The notes under the pieces are model-generated. The model was not told the origin of the DNA. It ran no database searches and was given only the letters and a program-made list of their open reading frames with translations. Of a stretch of DNA of 64,000 nt, positions 10,427 through 18,435 are shown one piece after another; position 1 is the stretch's first letter, and each line of letters opens with the position of its first letter. A program made the position numbers and the translations under genes. Source of the DNA: CAVVEC01 sp963747105. Its GTDB lineage: Bacteria > Acidobacteriota > Terriglobia > Terriglobales > Acidobacteriaceae. The stretch spans positions 186,001 through 250,000 of the forward strand of contig CAVVEC010000008.1 of assembly GCA_963747105.1 (NCBI GenBank), given 5' to 3'.

Positions 10427-11119
10427 CTACTCTTCCCCGTCCTTTTCGACTGGAATGTCGGCTACGATCTCATCGAGACGTTGCTTGCTAAGCGACTCGA
10501 TACGTCGAGCCTGTTGATAGAGAGTTCGACGAAGTCCCTTGGAGACTTTGCGTTCAGTGACAATTTTCGCAAGCTCGGCAGCTTGAGCGGCCCTTCGAGC
10601 GATTCTGATGTCAGGGTGTTTGCGATGACTGTAAGTCGGTTCGGGAACGATCTTCGCCCGGTGCGATTTCGGCAATGTGATTATCTTCGTGACGGGGATG
10701 TCCTTCTCGTTCAGGACTGCCTTGAGTTTCGATTCATCGAAGACCTTCCTGTACACGGTATATTCAGCCTGCGCGAGAATCTGTTTTTGCTCTTCGGCAC
10801 TCTTTCCCGTGAAGTCAAATGCCCAAACCTCGATCTCAGCGACCTCCTGCGGATCAAGCACGCGCATCGCGACTGCGTCGGTTCGCTGGTTGGTCAGATG
10901 TCGCCCGATCCTCGCTCCAAGACTCTCTTCACTTTGCCCGACATAGATCGGTTCACCGAAGTAGTCGTAGAAGACGTAGACGCCAAGCCTCGTTCCAATC
11001 TTCTTCCCATCCTTGCCAATCATCGAGAAGAAGGCGCTAATCTCTTTTCTGATCGCGACTGTCTCAGGAACAAGTTCGGGAGCCTTCGTTTTCTTGGGAG
11101 TTTTCTGCACTCTTGCCAT
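10427..11119 (-). CDS. GIY-YIG family nuclease
   Basis: 230 residues. The GIY-YIG core is visible as GVYVFYDYFGEPIYVGQ, followed by a conserved-looking SLGARIGRH region and a Glu-containing helix (AEYTVYRKVF). The start at 11119 (MARVQKTPKK) is preferred to the longer frame because it begins a lysine-rich typical N-terminus and leaves about 110 bases to the divergent methyltransferase gene. GIY-YIG proteins can be homing endonucleases, UvrC-like repair proteins or restriction enzymes. Beside a C5-methyltransferase and Vsr it is a good candidate for the cutting subunit of this restriction system, competing for that role with the PD-(D/E)XK-like protein next door. The C-terminal 60 residues are basic and may bind DNA. 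Confidence 0.8.
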   Translation of the reverse strand: MARVQKTPKKTKAPELVPETVAIRKEISAFFSMIGKDGKKIGTRLGVYVFYDYFGEPIYVGQSEESLGARIGRHLTNQRTDAVAMRVLDPQEVAEIEVWAFDFTGKSAEEQKQILAQAEYTVYRKVFDESKLKAVLNEKDIPVTKIITLPKSHRAKIVPEPTYSHRKHPDIRIARRAAQAAELAKIVTERKVSKGLRRTLYQQARRIESLSKQRLDEIVADIPVEKDGEE

Positions 11120-11229
11120 TCTGGTCTGTCTACGTCCCAGAGTGCTAGCGATGAATGTTGACAGACTAGATTCCCACAGGCGCAAACGTGGTAAAGTTCG
11201 CGCAGACTATTCTCCAAGAAGATCACCCG

Positions 11230-12459
11230 ATGGCAGCTTCGACAGCAATCCTCAGCCAAGCCAGTTCCAGAATTGACGGCTCGCTGCCCGTGGAGCAAGC
11301 GTCCTCTCATGAACTCGCATGTATCGAGTTCTTCGCAGGCATTGGTCTGACCCACTTGGGACTATCCGCGCACGGCTGGACGTGCGTGTATGCGAATGAC
11401 ATTGAACCCAAGAAGAAAGCGATGTACGAAGACCAGTTTGGTCGAGCCGATTATTATCACGTCGAGGATGTCTGGGAAACGGACGAAATCATTGCGAGAA
11501 TTCCAAAGCGTCGGGTTAATCTCGCGACAGCGTCGTTCCCGTGCGTCGATCTGTCGTTGGCTGGCAATCTCAAGGGTTTCGCCGGGAATGACTCAGGCGC
11601 ATTTTATGGATTTCTCAAGGTTCTGAAACAGCTACGACAACGACGGCGAGTTCCTAGGGCCGTTCTCGTTGAGAACGTGATGGGATTCTTGAGTTCCCAT
11701 GAAGGAAAGTTCTTCCGTCTTGCCCTTCACAAACTCTCGGAGCTTGGGTACTACGTCGATGCCTTCACCGTGGACGCTAAGCACTTCACACCGCAGAGTC
11801 GTCCGCGTATCTTCATCGTCGGATTCCAGCGCGACCTATTACCCCGCCAGCCCAATGGGTTTTGGAGTTTGGAAGAACCTGAGAGCGCTCTGCGCCCGGC
11901 GAAACTGCTGAATGCGTTGCAAGGTTGCGAGTTGAAGACGGGATGGGTGCCCTTACGCCTGCCGGATTTGCCCGCTGAGAATCGAACCCTGCATAAGGTC
12001 ATAGATACGGACGCCGCGCAAGATTGGTGGGATGAAAAACGGGTAAGGAAACATCTGGACGAGATGCATTCGTACCATCGTGAACGGATAGAGCGTCTGA
12101 AAAGAGCTTCAGACTACACCGTTGGAACGATCTACCGTCGCGTCCGCGAGGGAAGCTCGAAGTCGGAGATTCGCACAGACGGTCTGGCTGGATGCCTACG
12201 CACTCCGCGAGGCGGTAGTAGCAAGCAGATCGTTTTCGTCGTCGGTCGAGGAAAGATCAGGATGCGATGGATGACTCCGCGTGAATACGCTCGCCTCCAA
12301 GGATGTCCGAACTTTCCGATCAACGTCGAACGTAACGACGCGCTTTTTGGATTCGGCGATGCCGTCTGCGTCCCGGTCATCGATTGGATTGCGCAGAATG
12401 TCCTCAGCCAATTATTTCCCGTCGTGACTCGTCAACTTCAGCAAGCGGCGTGTGACTGA
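11230..12459 (+). CDS. DNA (cytosine-5-)-methyltransferase
   Basis: 409 residues from the ATG at 11230 (an in-frame GTG lies at 11188). It carries the ordered C5-methyltransferase motifs. Motif I is FFAGIGLTHLG, binding S-adenosylmethionine. Motif IV is SFPCVDLSLAG with the catalytic Cys at about residue 103. Motif VI is ENVMGF near residue 146 and motif VIII is QSRPRIFIVG near residue 187. A target-recognition region follows, then a motif X-like GDAVCVPV near residue 375. It methylates cytosine in a specific DNA site, protecting the host from the neighbouring nuclease. It is divergent from the GIY-YIG gene and convergent with vsr, overlapping the latter by 48 bases at the 3' ends. The frame is intact and length is normal. 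Confidence 0.92.
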   Translation: MAASTAILSQASSRIDGSLPVEQASSHELACIEFFAGIGLTHLGLSAHGWTCVYANDIEPKKKAMYEDQFGRADYYHVEDVWETDEIIARIPKRRVNLATASFPCVDLSLAGNLKGFAGNDSGAFYGFLKVLKQLRQRRRVPRAVLVENVMGFLSSHEGKFFRLALHKLSELGYYVDAFTVDAKHFTPQSRPRIFIVGFQRDLLPRQPNGFWSLEEPESALRPAKLLNALQGCELKTGWVPLRLPDLPAENRTLHKVIDTDAAQDWWDEKRVRKHLDEMHSYHRERIERLKRASDYTVGTIYRRVREGSSKSEIRTDGLAGCLRTPRGGSSKQIVFVVGRGKIRMRWMTPREYARLQGCPNFPINVERNDALFGFGDAVCVPVIDWIAQNVLSQLFPVVTRQLQQAACD

Positions 12460-12831
12460 GTCGGCGTCTCGTAGCTTGCACTCCCAAATGACGGCAGTTC
12501 TCCAGCCCAACTTCCTAATCGCCTGCCGTACTCGTCTGTCCCGTCTTTGGTTTCGAGCGAGCTTTGCCGACCAGTACTCAATGTTGGATGTTGGGGCAGC
12601 GGCGTTTTTGCAGCCAGCGTGGGAATGCCAGAAGCAGCCGTGAACGAAGACGACCAACCGGGATGATTTGAGAACAAAGTCGGGCTTTCCCGGCAGGTTC
12701 GCTGCATTACGGGTGAACTTGATTTTGAGAGAGCGTAGAACGGCTTCGCACCGCCGCTCGGCGCTTGTACCAGTCGAACGAACTGACCTCATAATCTGGC
12801 TGCGCTGAGACTTTGAGAAAGTGTCAGACAT
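12412..12831 (-). CDS. vsr: Very short patch repair endonuclease Vsr
   Basis: 139 residues with the Vsr signature: an N-terminal SQRSQIMRSVRSTGT, then GKPDFVLKSSRLVVFVHGCFWH, including the catalytic Asp and the FVHGCFWH block with the zinc-binding Cys and His. Vsr nicks DNA next to T:G mismatches that arise when 5-methylcytosine deaminates, so it normally travels with a C5-methyltransferase. The 3' ends of the two genes overlap here. Length is standard for the family and the C-terminal WECKLRD motif is present. The frame is intact. Confidence 0.93.
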   Translation of the reverse strand: MSDTFSKSQRSQIMRSVRSTGTSAERRCEAVLRSLKIKFTRNAANLPGKPDFVLKSSRLVVFVHGCFWHSHAGCKNAAAPTSNIEYWSAKLARNQRRDRRVRQAIRKLGWRTAVIWECKLRDADSVTRRLLKLTSHDGK

Positions 12832-12837
12832 CGAAGA

Positions 12838-13329
12838 TCACTGCTTTATGAACTCAGAAGGCTTCTTGTGCTCACGCACCTTTTTATAGCTGATGGCAAG
12901 TTCCGATCCGAGCTTCACCTTGCCGCCGTAGTCATTGAGCGGCTCGTTATCCAGCGTTCCATACACAATCCGCTTCTGGTCATCGCGGCTCTGCACGATC
13001 ACCCACATCCATTCTCCGGGCATCCCGTTCTCGCCCTCAAATTCAACTTTGATGTGGTCGCCCGGCTCGTAGTCGGGCTGGCATTCGCCTTGGTGCCCTC
13101 GCGGAAGCCAGCAGCCCGGAATCTTCTCGCAGGCACGCCCGATGGACTTGTTTTGCTTGCTCCACCAGAAACGATTCGCTTTCATCGCCGCAGCGTCGGG
13201 AATCGTGCCCTTTTCGTATTCGGCAGCGAAGTCGAACGCCCAAATCTTCTGCCAGTCCTCCATCGGCATGTTGATCGAGCGCAGGGCGTCCCTGACCTGA
13301 TCCAGCCAGACCTCGTATGCGTCAGCCAT
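12838..13329 (-). CDS. DUF2314-like protein
   Basis: 163 residues from the ATG at 13329. The longer open frame upstream has a low-quality composition and is probably non-coding. The C-terminal half (EWMWVIVQSRDDQKRIVYGT, then DNEPLNDYGGKVKLG) resembles DUF2314, a small beta-rich domain of unknown function with a conserved Trp and a GxLDN motif. The N-terminal half is soluble and includes Cys residues (RACEKIPGCW). It follows vsr on the same strand with 6 bases between stop and start, so the two could be co-transcribed from the right. The domain assignment is by pattern and moderately sure. Confidence 0.62.
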   Translation of the reverse strand: MADAYEVWLDQVRDALRSINMPMEDWQKIWAFDFAAEYEKGTIPDAAAMKANRFWWSKQNKSIGRACEKIPGCWLPRGHQGECQPDYEPGDHIKVEFEGENGMPGEWMWVIVQSRDDQKRIVYGTLDNEPLNDYGGKVKLGSELAISYKKVREHKKPSEFIKQ

Positions 13330-13385
13330 CAGCCTCAATTGTAGCCTCCGGTGATCTTGGATAGGCACTCGTCGAACTTTACTGC

Positions 13386-14869
13386 CTATTTTCTGAGTAG
13401 GCGTTCGGTTTCCGATCTCAGCTTTTCTAAGAGCCTGACCATCGCCCGCGTGTCGAGCGCACAGTAATCGAGCAGAGCCTTCCTGATCCGGTCGCGCTCG
13501 GCGCAGTCCAACTGCCCACGCACGAGTGCCTCCCACGCAAGCCCGGCATCCTGCCCGTTCGCACGGCCATGCCGTCATAGCTCATCTCTGGCACGAGCGC
13601 AGGCAATACCGATTTGATCGAGTACGAGCCTGCGTATGCCGGATGATAGGTGTGTTCCCGGACGACTGGCAGCAAATCGAAGAGGCGGGCTTGGATCGCC
13701 TTAATCCGCTCTGCAATGTTCCGGCAACCACGCTGCAAGTTCTGAGAGCCTTTGCGATTCAAACGCCGAGTACACAACGATGTTCCCGCTCTCGCCGAGC
13801 GCGTTGCGCAACGACTCGATGAACTCGCGGCGCGGATCGCTCGCATCTGTGGCTAGGAATTCATAGTGCTCGTGCTCGGCTCCGGGCTGCCTTTGGACAT
13901 CTACTGAGAATTGGAAAGGCAAATGATCGTAGGGCCGCATGCCCGCGAAACGGTGGGATCGCCCGATTCACTGTTTCAAAATCTGCAAAGTACAACGGGC
14001 ACTCCAGCCCACCCAGCACGTCACGAAGTTCCGGGCTGAACCACGGCTCGCCTGTCTGCACACATGTGAGCAGCACGCCGCTGAATCTCGGTCAATTCGA
14101 AATCGTCGGGAATGTCGTGGATGGACTCGATGCCCATCTCCTCAAGCTCCGTCGCGCTGGCATGGATTCTTGGCAGGTAGCCGATGTGGTGGTCTGGGCG
14201 CGGCGGATTGCAGCGGTCGTAGAACTCGCAGGTGACGGGCACGACACAATGACGACCCGGAGCGATGTCTGGTGCATTTGGCATTCCGAGGATCGTGAAT
14301 TGCGAGCGTAGCTGGAACGTGAGCTTCGGCTGCAACCGATTTACCCGCCGAGTGAGATTTCTGATCTTGAAAAATCGCTTCGCATCAATGGATTCAGCCC
14401 GAACGTAATTGCGATTCACATGCGCCAAACAGACGGATGCAACATCCACTCCCGAACGGGAAACGACGCGGTACTGGATCGCGACATCCTCGTAATGGTG
14501 ATCCTTAACGTCGCTCGTGGACTTGACTTCGATGAGACGCCAGCGACCGTCTCGCCGCCGATGCAGAACGTCCACTTTCACGAGCACGCTGCCGTGCTCG
14601 AACACCGCCTCGAAAATCGCCGGAACTTCAGGGTTGGCGACTAGCTCGCGAGTTGCGCGGATCGCCTGATCGAGACTGCGCTCGCAGACTTCAACTCCAC
14701 CGGGAAAAAGCTGCCGGGCGAGCATGCCGACCTCGTGTCCTTGCTCGATGATCGCCTCTGCGGCAGCATCGGGCTGCTCCGCGAGTTCCGGCGAGTGAAC
14801 CTGCAAGTAAAGGCGTTTTGGGCACTGCACGCCTGCGCAGAATTTGCTCTTGCTGATTCTCATGCTCAT
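13386..14869 (-). pseudogene. DUF2779 nuclease-like protein, frameshifted
   Basis: Pieces in different frames join into one protein of about 490 residues. The N-terminus (MSMRISKSKFCAGVQCPKRL) and a middle LIEVKSTSDVKDHHYEDVAI resemble a RecB-type nuclease core. CEFYDRCNPP recalls the Cys cluster of Cas4/RecB-like nucleases. The C-terminal part (YFADFETVNRAIPPF near 13970, ending with an LDYCALDTRAMV stretch near 13450) is an RNase-T/DnaQ-like DUF2779 domain with an intact D-E pair and a final YCxxDT. Frame changes are needed near 14050, 13940, 13760 and 13560. Motifs survive, so errors in the sequence are as likely as decay. It sits a few kilobases from another nuclease-helicase of related build (5608-9027). 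Confidence 0.68.
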
Positions 14870-14897
14870 CCCAGCGCCTCCTCGTGCATTAAGGGCT

Positions 14898-15116
14898 TCA
14901 TTTCAGCCCCGCTTTCACGACCCGCAAGTACAACGCTTTCGCGTGATCAAACAACCCCTGCTGCAAATAAATGTCTGCCAGCAGTTCGAGGTTCTCCGGC
15001 GTCGGCTCCGTCTCGATCAGCTTCATCATCAAGCCTGCCGCTCTTACCGTCTGTTTTTGCGACAGGTAATGACGGGCAAGTTCGTGAATACTCACTGATC
15101 CTCCTGATTCTGCCAC
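14898..15116 (-). CDS. Small TPR-like protein
   Basis: 72 residues, possibly starting at an internal GTG (15095, VSIHELARHYLSQKQ). The sequence forms one to two TPR-like helical hairpins (AAGLMMKLIETEPTPENLELLADIYLQQGLFDHAKALY). It overlaps the preceding minus-strand gene by about 25 bases if the longer start is used and would abut it with the shorter one, so the two are probably co-expressed. No catalytic residues are visible. A protein-protein adaptor is the simplest reading. Confidence 0.5.
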   Translation of the reverse strand: MAESGGSVSIHELARHYLSQKQTVRAAGLMMKLIETEPTPENLELLADIYLQQGLFDHAKALYLRVVKAGLK

Positions 15117-15352
15117 GCACCATTTCTCGAAGGTCGCGGAGGGCTTTGAACCAAATTCGATTGTTCTGCATCCTCGCGCCAGTCGCCCGGCACAACAAAA
15201 ACGTCATATTCGTGCTCGACGCCTCTGTTTCGGTGATCTTCTGCTTCAAACAAATCAAACGTCACAGCGACATTCCGGCGTTTGACATCGCCATTTTCAT
15301 CAATAGACAAGGACGTCAGCACGAACACATGGCAATAATCGTCCATCATCAA
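15092..15352 (-). CDS. Hypothetical acidic protein, 86 aa
   Basis: I do not recognise this family. It begins MMMDDYCHVFVLTSL, is strongly acidic and aromatic in its first 60 residues, and then becomes polar and low in complexity. Beta-strand-like alternation (NVAVTFDLFEAEDH) suggests a small folded domain. It is followed immediately, with a slight overlap, by the small TPR-like gene on the same strand, which supports both being real and coupled. Confidence 0.5.
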   Translation of the reverse strand: MMMDDYCHVFVLTSLSIDENGDVKRRNVAVTFDLFEAEDHRNRGVEHEYDVFVVPGDWREDAEQSNLVQSPPRPSRNGAWQNQEDQ

Positions 15353-15379
15353 TTCCTCCCTGTCATCATGACCCTGTTG

Positions 15380-15963
15380 TCAGTGCGCGTTCTGGCTTCG
15401 CATGCTCTTGGCTTGGAGCGAGATCGCGTGCAACGTTTCCCGCAGTTCGCGGTCGCCCTTCGCCCGGCTGATGAAGTCCCCACGTTTCCTGCTTCGCATC
15501 CAGCGGCACAACAGCACCAACCAAATGGGCGCAAACACCGCGAACGGTGCCATCGCGAAGAACTCCAACCGACCCGTAGTGCTGTGGAGCAGGTTTCCTG
15601 CCGCACCGCAGAAAGCGAATTCCGCCAGTGCCGACCCGAACCAACCCATCACCATAAACCCGAAGGACTTTCCAACCGTACACACCATGCCGCCTTCGGC
15701 TATCGCGCCAATTTCCAACCGACCCTCGCGCTGTGCCTTCCGAACCGTTTGCCAATGGCAGATCAAGTCATCCAGAACCCGCAAACGAACGGACCGGTCA
15801 GCATGTAGATCGTAATCATGTCCGCCACGCTCTTGTGCGTCAGGATGACCCAAAACGGCACGGTCACGTAGAGAAGGGGAGCCGAGGCGAAGAACAGAAT
15901 CAACGCGATGTTAATAGCGACCAACCGAACGATGCTGTGAATCAGGCTCTTGATGATTCTCAT
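15380..15963 (-). CDS. Small polytopic membrane protein with one frameshift
   Basis: The N-terminal piece (start 15963, MRIIKSLIHSIVRLVAINIA) has two hydrophobic spans and ends GPFVCGFW. The continuation in another frame (DDLICHWQTVRKAQREGR onward) adds two or three more hydrophobic segments before a basic tail. Joining them needs a single shift near 15770 and gives about 193 residues with four or five membrane segments. The family is unknown to me. It lies upstream of the two small soluble genes on the same strand and could be the first gene of a short operon. Confidence 0.5.
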
Positions 15964-16060
15964 AGCTCCTCTGTATGTGTGTCCTTTTCCGACTGACTTC
16001 TTCCGCGCCGTTGGGGAGGTGGTGACGGTGTTGCGGTGGGGGAACTACCGTAGATTCGGT

Positions 16061-17134
16061 CTAGTGGATAGCAGTCTCCGCTTCCTGCAATCCCTCCGAC
16101 TCGGCGGCGAACTTTGACTTGCCATTCGATCCTCCCCTGACTATCGCCCTAATCTGCGCATCGACCTCGCGGTAGCGATTCTCGATCCGTTCGTGAATTT
16201 TGGCTTCCGCCTGCCAAGCGTTCTCATGCCACGTGCGCTCCTTCTGCTGCTGCTCCCGCAGGGACGCGACACCCTCGGCTATCTCGCGGAACCGGGTGCA
16301 GAACTTGTCACCGACGATGTATTCGAAAAGTTCCTGCGACTTCTCGTCACGGAACTTACCACTGAGACGGAGGCGAGCGATGTCGATTATTCCCTCGCGG
16401 ATGACCGTCGCCAGAGCGACCACAACCCGCTTTTCGACGACGGGGATGCCATTGAGCACACAAAGACCCTTGAGCTTCAGCGGGAATACGCGTGTAACGA
16501 CCATGACGTGCGGCGTCTCGTACTGGGTCTGGTACTTCTTTGCCTGAGCGATGAATCCATTCTGCCAAATCGACGTATTCTTGCTCTCATAGACGATTCG
16601 ACCCGCGACCTTCGTTCCGTCCATCACTTGGTGGACGATGTCAGCGCCCTTCACGCCCCGACCGACCCTCTCGAACCGGTCGGCGGGAAACGCGTGCCGA
16701 AGTTCAGTGAAAAGGTCTAGCTCAGCTTCAGCGCCTAACTGCTCGCCGCTTTGCTTCTCCAGCTTGCGGGAAAGGTCGTCGAGCTTCCCTTGCAGTTTCG
16801 CCGATTCAGTCTCGTGCCGAACCTTCTCCCGTTCACGCTCGGCTTGTAGCTTCTCCAGCTTGGCTTCGTTTTCGCGAGCAGCCAGCCTGACTGTCTTCGC
16901 CACTTCCTCTTGGGCTTGTCCCTTGGCTGCGCGAAGCTCTCGCTCGAATTGCCGCTCTGCCCTTTGCCTCGCCATCTCGCGCTCCGCAACCAACTGGGTT
17001 TCGAACTCTTCCTTCAGCCTCTTCTTCTCGACGGCGAGCGTGGGGGAAGCGAGCCTTTGTATGCGTGCTTGAAGTTCACTTTCATTGATCCCTTCAGGGA
17101 GAGGTTGACGGCACAACGGACATTGAGCGGGCAT
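16061..17134 (-). CDS. DUF2130 domain protein
   Basis: 357 residues from the ATG at 17134, which has a strong AGGAGG site just upstream. The N-terminus holds a CPLCRQPL zinc-knuckle-like pair. A highly charged coiled coil covers roughly residues 30-150. The DUF2130 core follows (ELRHAFPADRFERVGRG, then KGADIVHQVM and IVYESKNTSIW), which resembles restriction-endonuclease-fold proteins with an E-x-K pair. A second short coil ends the protein. DUF2130 proteins are believed to be nuclease-fold proteins of unknown task, often in variable genome regions. A 59-residue Cys protein lies 11 bases upstream on the same strand. Confidence 0.83.
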   Translation of the reverse strand: MPAQCPLCRQPLPEGINESELQARIQRLASPTLAVEKKRLKEEFETQLVAEREMARQRAERQFERELRAAKGQAQEEVAKTVRLAARENEAKLEKLQAEREREKVRHETESAKLQGKLDDLSRKLEKQSGEQLGAEAELDLFTELRHAFPADRFERVGRGVKGADIVHQVMDGTKVAGRIVYESKNTSIWQNGFIAQAKKYQTQYETPHVMVVTRVFPLKLKGLCVLNGIPVVEKRVVVALATVIREGIIDIARLRLSGKFRDEKSQELFEYIVGDKFCTRFREIAEGVASLREQQQKERTWHENAWQAEAKIHERIENRYREVDAQIRAIVRGGSNGKSKFAAESEGLQEAETAIH

Positions 17135-17145
17135 AGTCGATCCTC

Positions 17146-17325
17146 CTAGTTTCGTCGAGATGCAAGAAGACACAATTCCAGACGAAAGCAATTCACCTCG
17201 GCATGCGCAGGAGCAGTGCGTCGAGTGAATAACTCACCGCAGACCAGACATTCGCGCAAGCCGTGATACCGCACGACGAACACCTTACCGATCTGGTCGG
17301 GGCTGCCTTGGTCGTTGGTGCTCAT
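17146..17325 (-). CDS. Small Cys-containing protein, 59 aa
   Basis: The ATG is at 17325 and the stop at 17146-17148. The middle reads RYHGLRECLVCGELFTRR, with a CxxC pair followed later by a His and more Cys residues. This is a pattern I associate with a small zinc-finger-like family common in Acidobacteria and neighbours. The stop lies 11 bases before the DUF2130 start, and the AGGAGG site of that gene lies next to it, so the two are probably co-transcribed. Function is unknown. Confidence 0.58.
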   Translation of the reverse strand: MSTNDQGSPDQIGKVFVVRYHGLRECLVCGELFTRRTAPAHAEVNCFRLELCLLASRRN

Positions 17326-17363
17326 GGTCTATAGCCTCAAAAACTATTGTCTTGCGGACAGCC

Positions 17364-18035
17364 TTATGCCCTCGAAATCGGCGATGCGAGGTCGATTATT
17401 TTCTCTACGTTACGAGCCGCGACCGAAGACATCTGTTCGAAGCCTCTGGAGACAGCCTCGCGTTCCTGCTTTAGAACTCGGCAGACGCTCGCTTTCGAGA
17501 TTCCGTGAGCCTTCGCCAGTTGATTCAGACTCAAGCCACGTTCACGATCCCGCAGCAGCAAAGCGAGATTTACTTGCAAGGGTGCTCTGCCGAGCCGCTT
17601 TCCTTCCAGCTTTGCCCGACGCATGCCTGCCCGGACACGTTCGATGATGATGCACCGCTCCAGTTCCGCCATCGCCGACACGATGACGATGATGGCTCTG
17701 CCAAGCGGACCCTCCGTGTCAATCGCCTCTCTTTGCGAGAGGAACTGAATGCCAAATCCATTTAGCTCGTCAAGGGTCTGAAGCAGGTGTTTCGTGCTCC
17801 GCGCAAGCCTGTCGCACGCCCAGACCATCAGCACGTCGAATTTGTGGCGGCGGGCGTCCTCCATCATCCGGTCGAGTTGCGGTCTTCGCGCTCTCGCCCC
17901 GCAGAATCCGTGATCCACGTACTCCTGCACAATCTGAAGCCCGCGCTGGGCAGCAAACTGGCGAAGGTCATGCAATTGGGTCTCTGGGTGCTGGTCAACG
18001 GTCGAAACGCGGACATACAATGCGGCTCTTTTCAT
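17364..18035 (-). CDS. Serine recombinase / resolvase
   Basis: 223 residues from the ATG at 18035, with an AGGAGG site upstream (caaaaggaggaactgagcca). The resolvase N-terminal domain is clear: ALYVRVSTVDQ with the catalytic Ser, DRLARSTKHLL with the conserved Arg residues, then AELERCIIIERVRAGM. A C-terminal helix-turn-helix (LSLNQLAKAHGISKASVCRV) binds DNA. Such enzymes resolve cointegrates or invert or excise DNA segments. It overlaps the stop of the small gene before it (ATGA, 18032-18035), so they are coupled. It may mark one end or an internal module of the left island. No res-site repeats were located by eye. Confidence 0.9.
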   Translation of the reverse strand: MKRAALYVRVSTVDQHPETQLHDLRQFAAQRGLQIVQEYVDHGFCGARARRPQLDRMMEDARRHKFDVLMVWACDRLARSTKHLLQTLDELNGFGIQFLSQREAIDTEGPLGRAIIVIVSAMAELERCIIIERVRAGMRRAKLEGKRLGRAPLQVNLALLLRDRERGLSLNQLAKAHGISKASVCRVLKQEREAVSRGFEQMSSVAARNVEKIIDLASPISRA

Positions 18036-18296
18036 TGGCTCAGTTCCTCCTTTTGTTGGTCGGCTTGTTTGGCGAAGTCGATCCGCAGCCACGAGACAAA
18101 TGGTCGATTCGGGAGCGAGCAGGTTCAGATTCCACCAGACCTCATCCTCCAGCAGTTGCCCAAGATTGAAATCACTGAGGTCGCGTAGTCGCTGTGCCAG
18201 CACGCCGGGGATGAGAAGCGCCGCCGCAAGTCGCTCTGCTGGATTGCTGGATCGCATTCGCCTCCGCTGCTCTGCGATGAGTTCCCGGATGGTCAA
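18032..18296 (-). CDS. Small gene coupled to the resolvase, one frameshift
   Basis: The sequence from 18296 (MTIRELIAEQRRRMRSSNPA) reads through a hydrophobic/acidic stretch to about position 18115. There the coding signal moves to another frame and ends ...FAKQADQQKEELSQ with a TGA overlapping the resolvase ATG. That stop and overlap are the natural ending of a small separate gene, rather than an N-terminal extension of the resolvase. The product would be about 87 residues, soluble and helical. A GGGAG site precedes the start. Function is unknown. Confidence 0.5.
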
Positions 18297-18435
18297 TTGA
18301 ACTCCCCTAGCTTAGTAATAGGAGAATTTACGCAGCATCGTCCAGAAATCGAGGGGGAAAATGGTAAGCCTTACCAAAGATATTTGGGGGATTACTGCTC
18401 GCTTCAGAGATGCGCGAGTCGATTGAGTGCGGGAG

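Noticed and set aside
10118..11161. Long plus-strand frame opposite the nuclease and GIY-YIG genes
   Set aside because: Antisense shadow. The minus strand shows recognisable motifs, while this frame has no family features or ribosome site.
14735..15808. Plus-strand frame of about 357 codons
   Set aside because: It runs opposite several minus-strand genes with protein-like composition. Its own composition is poor and it has no motif.
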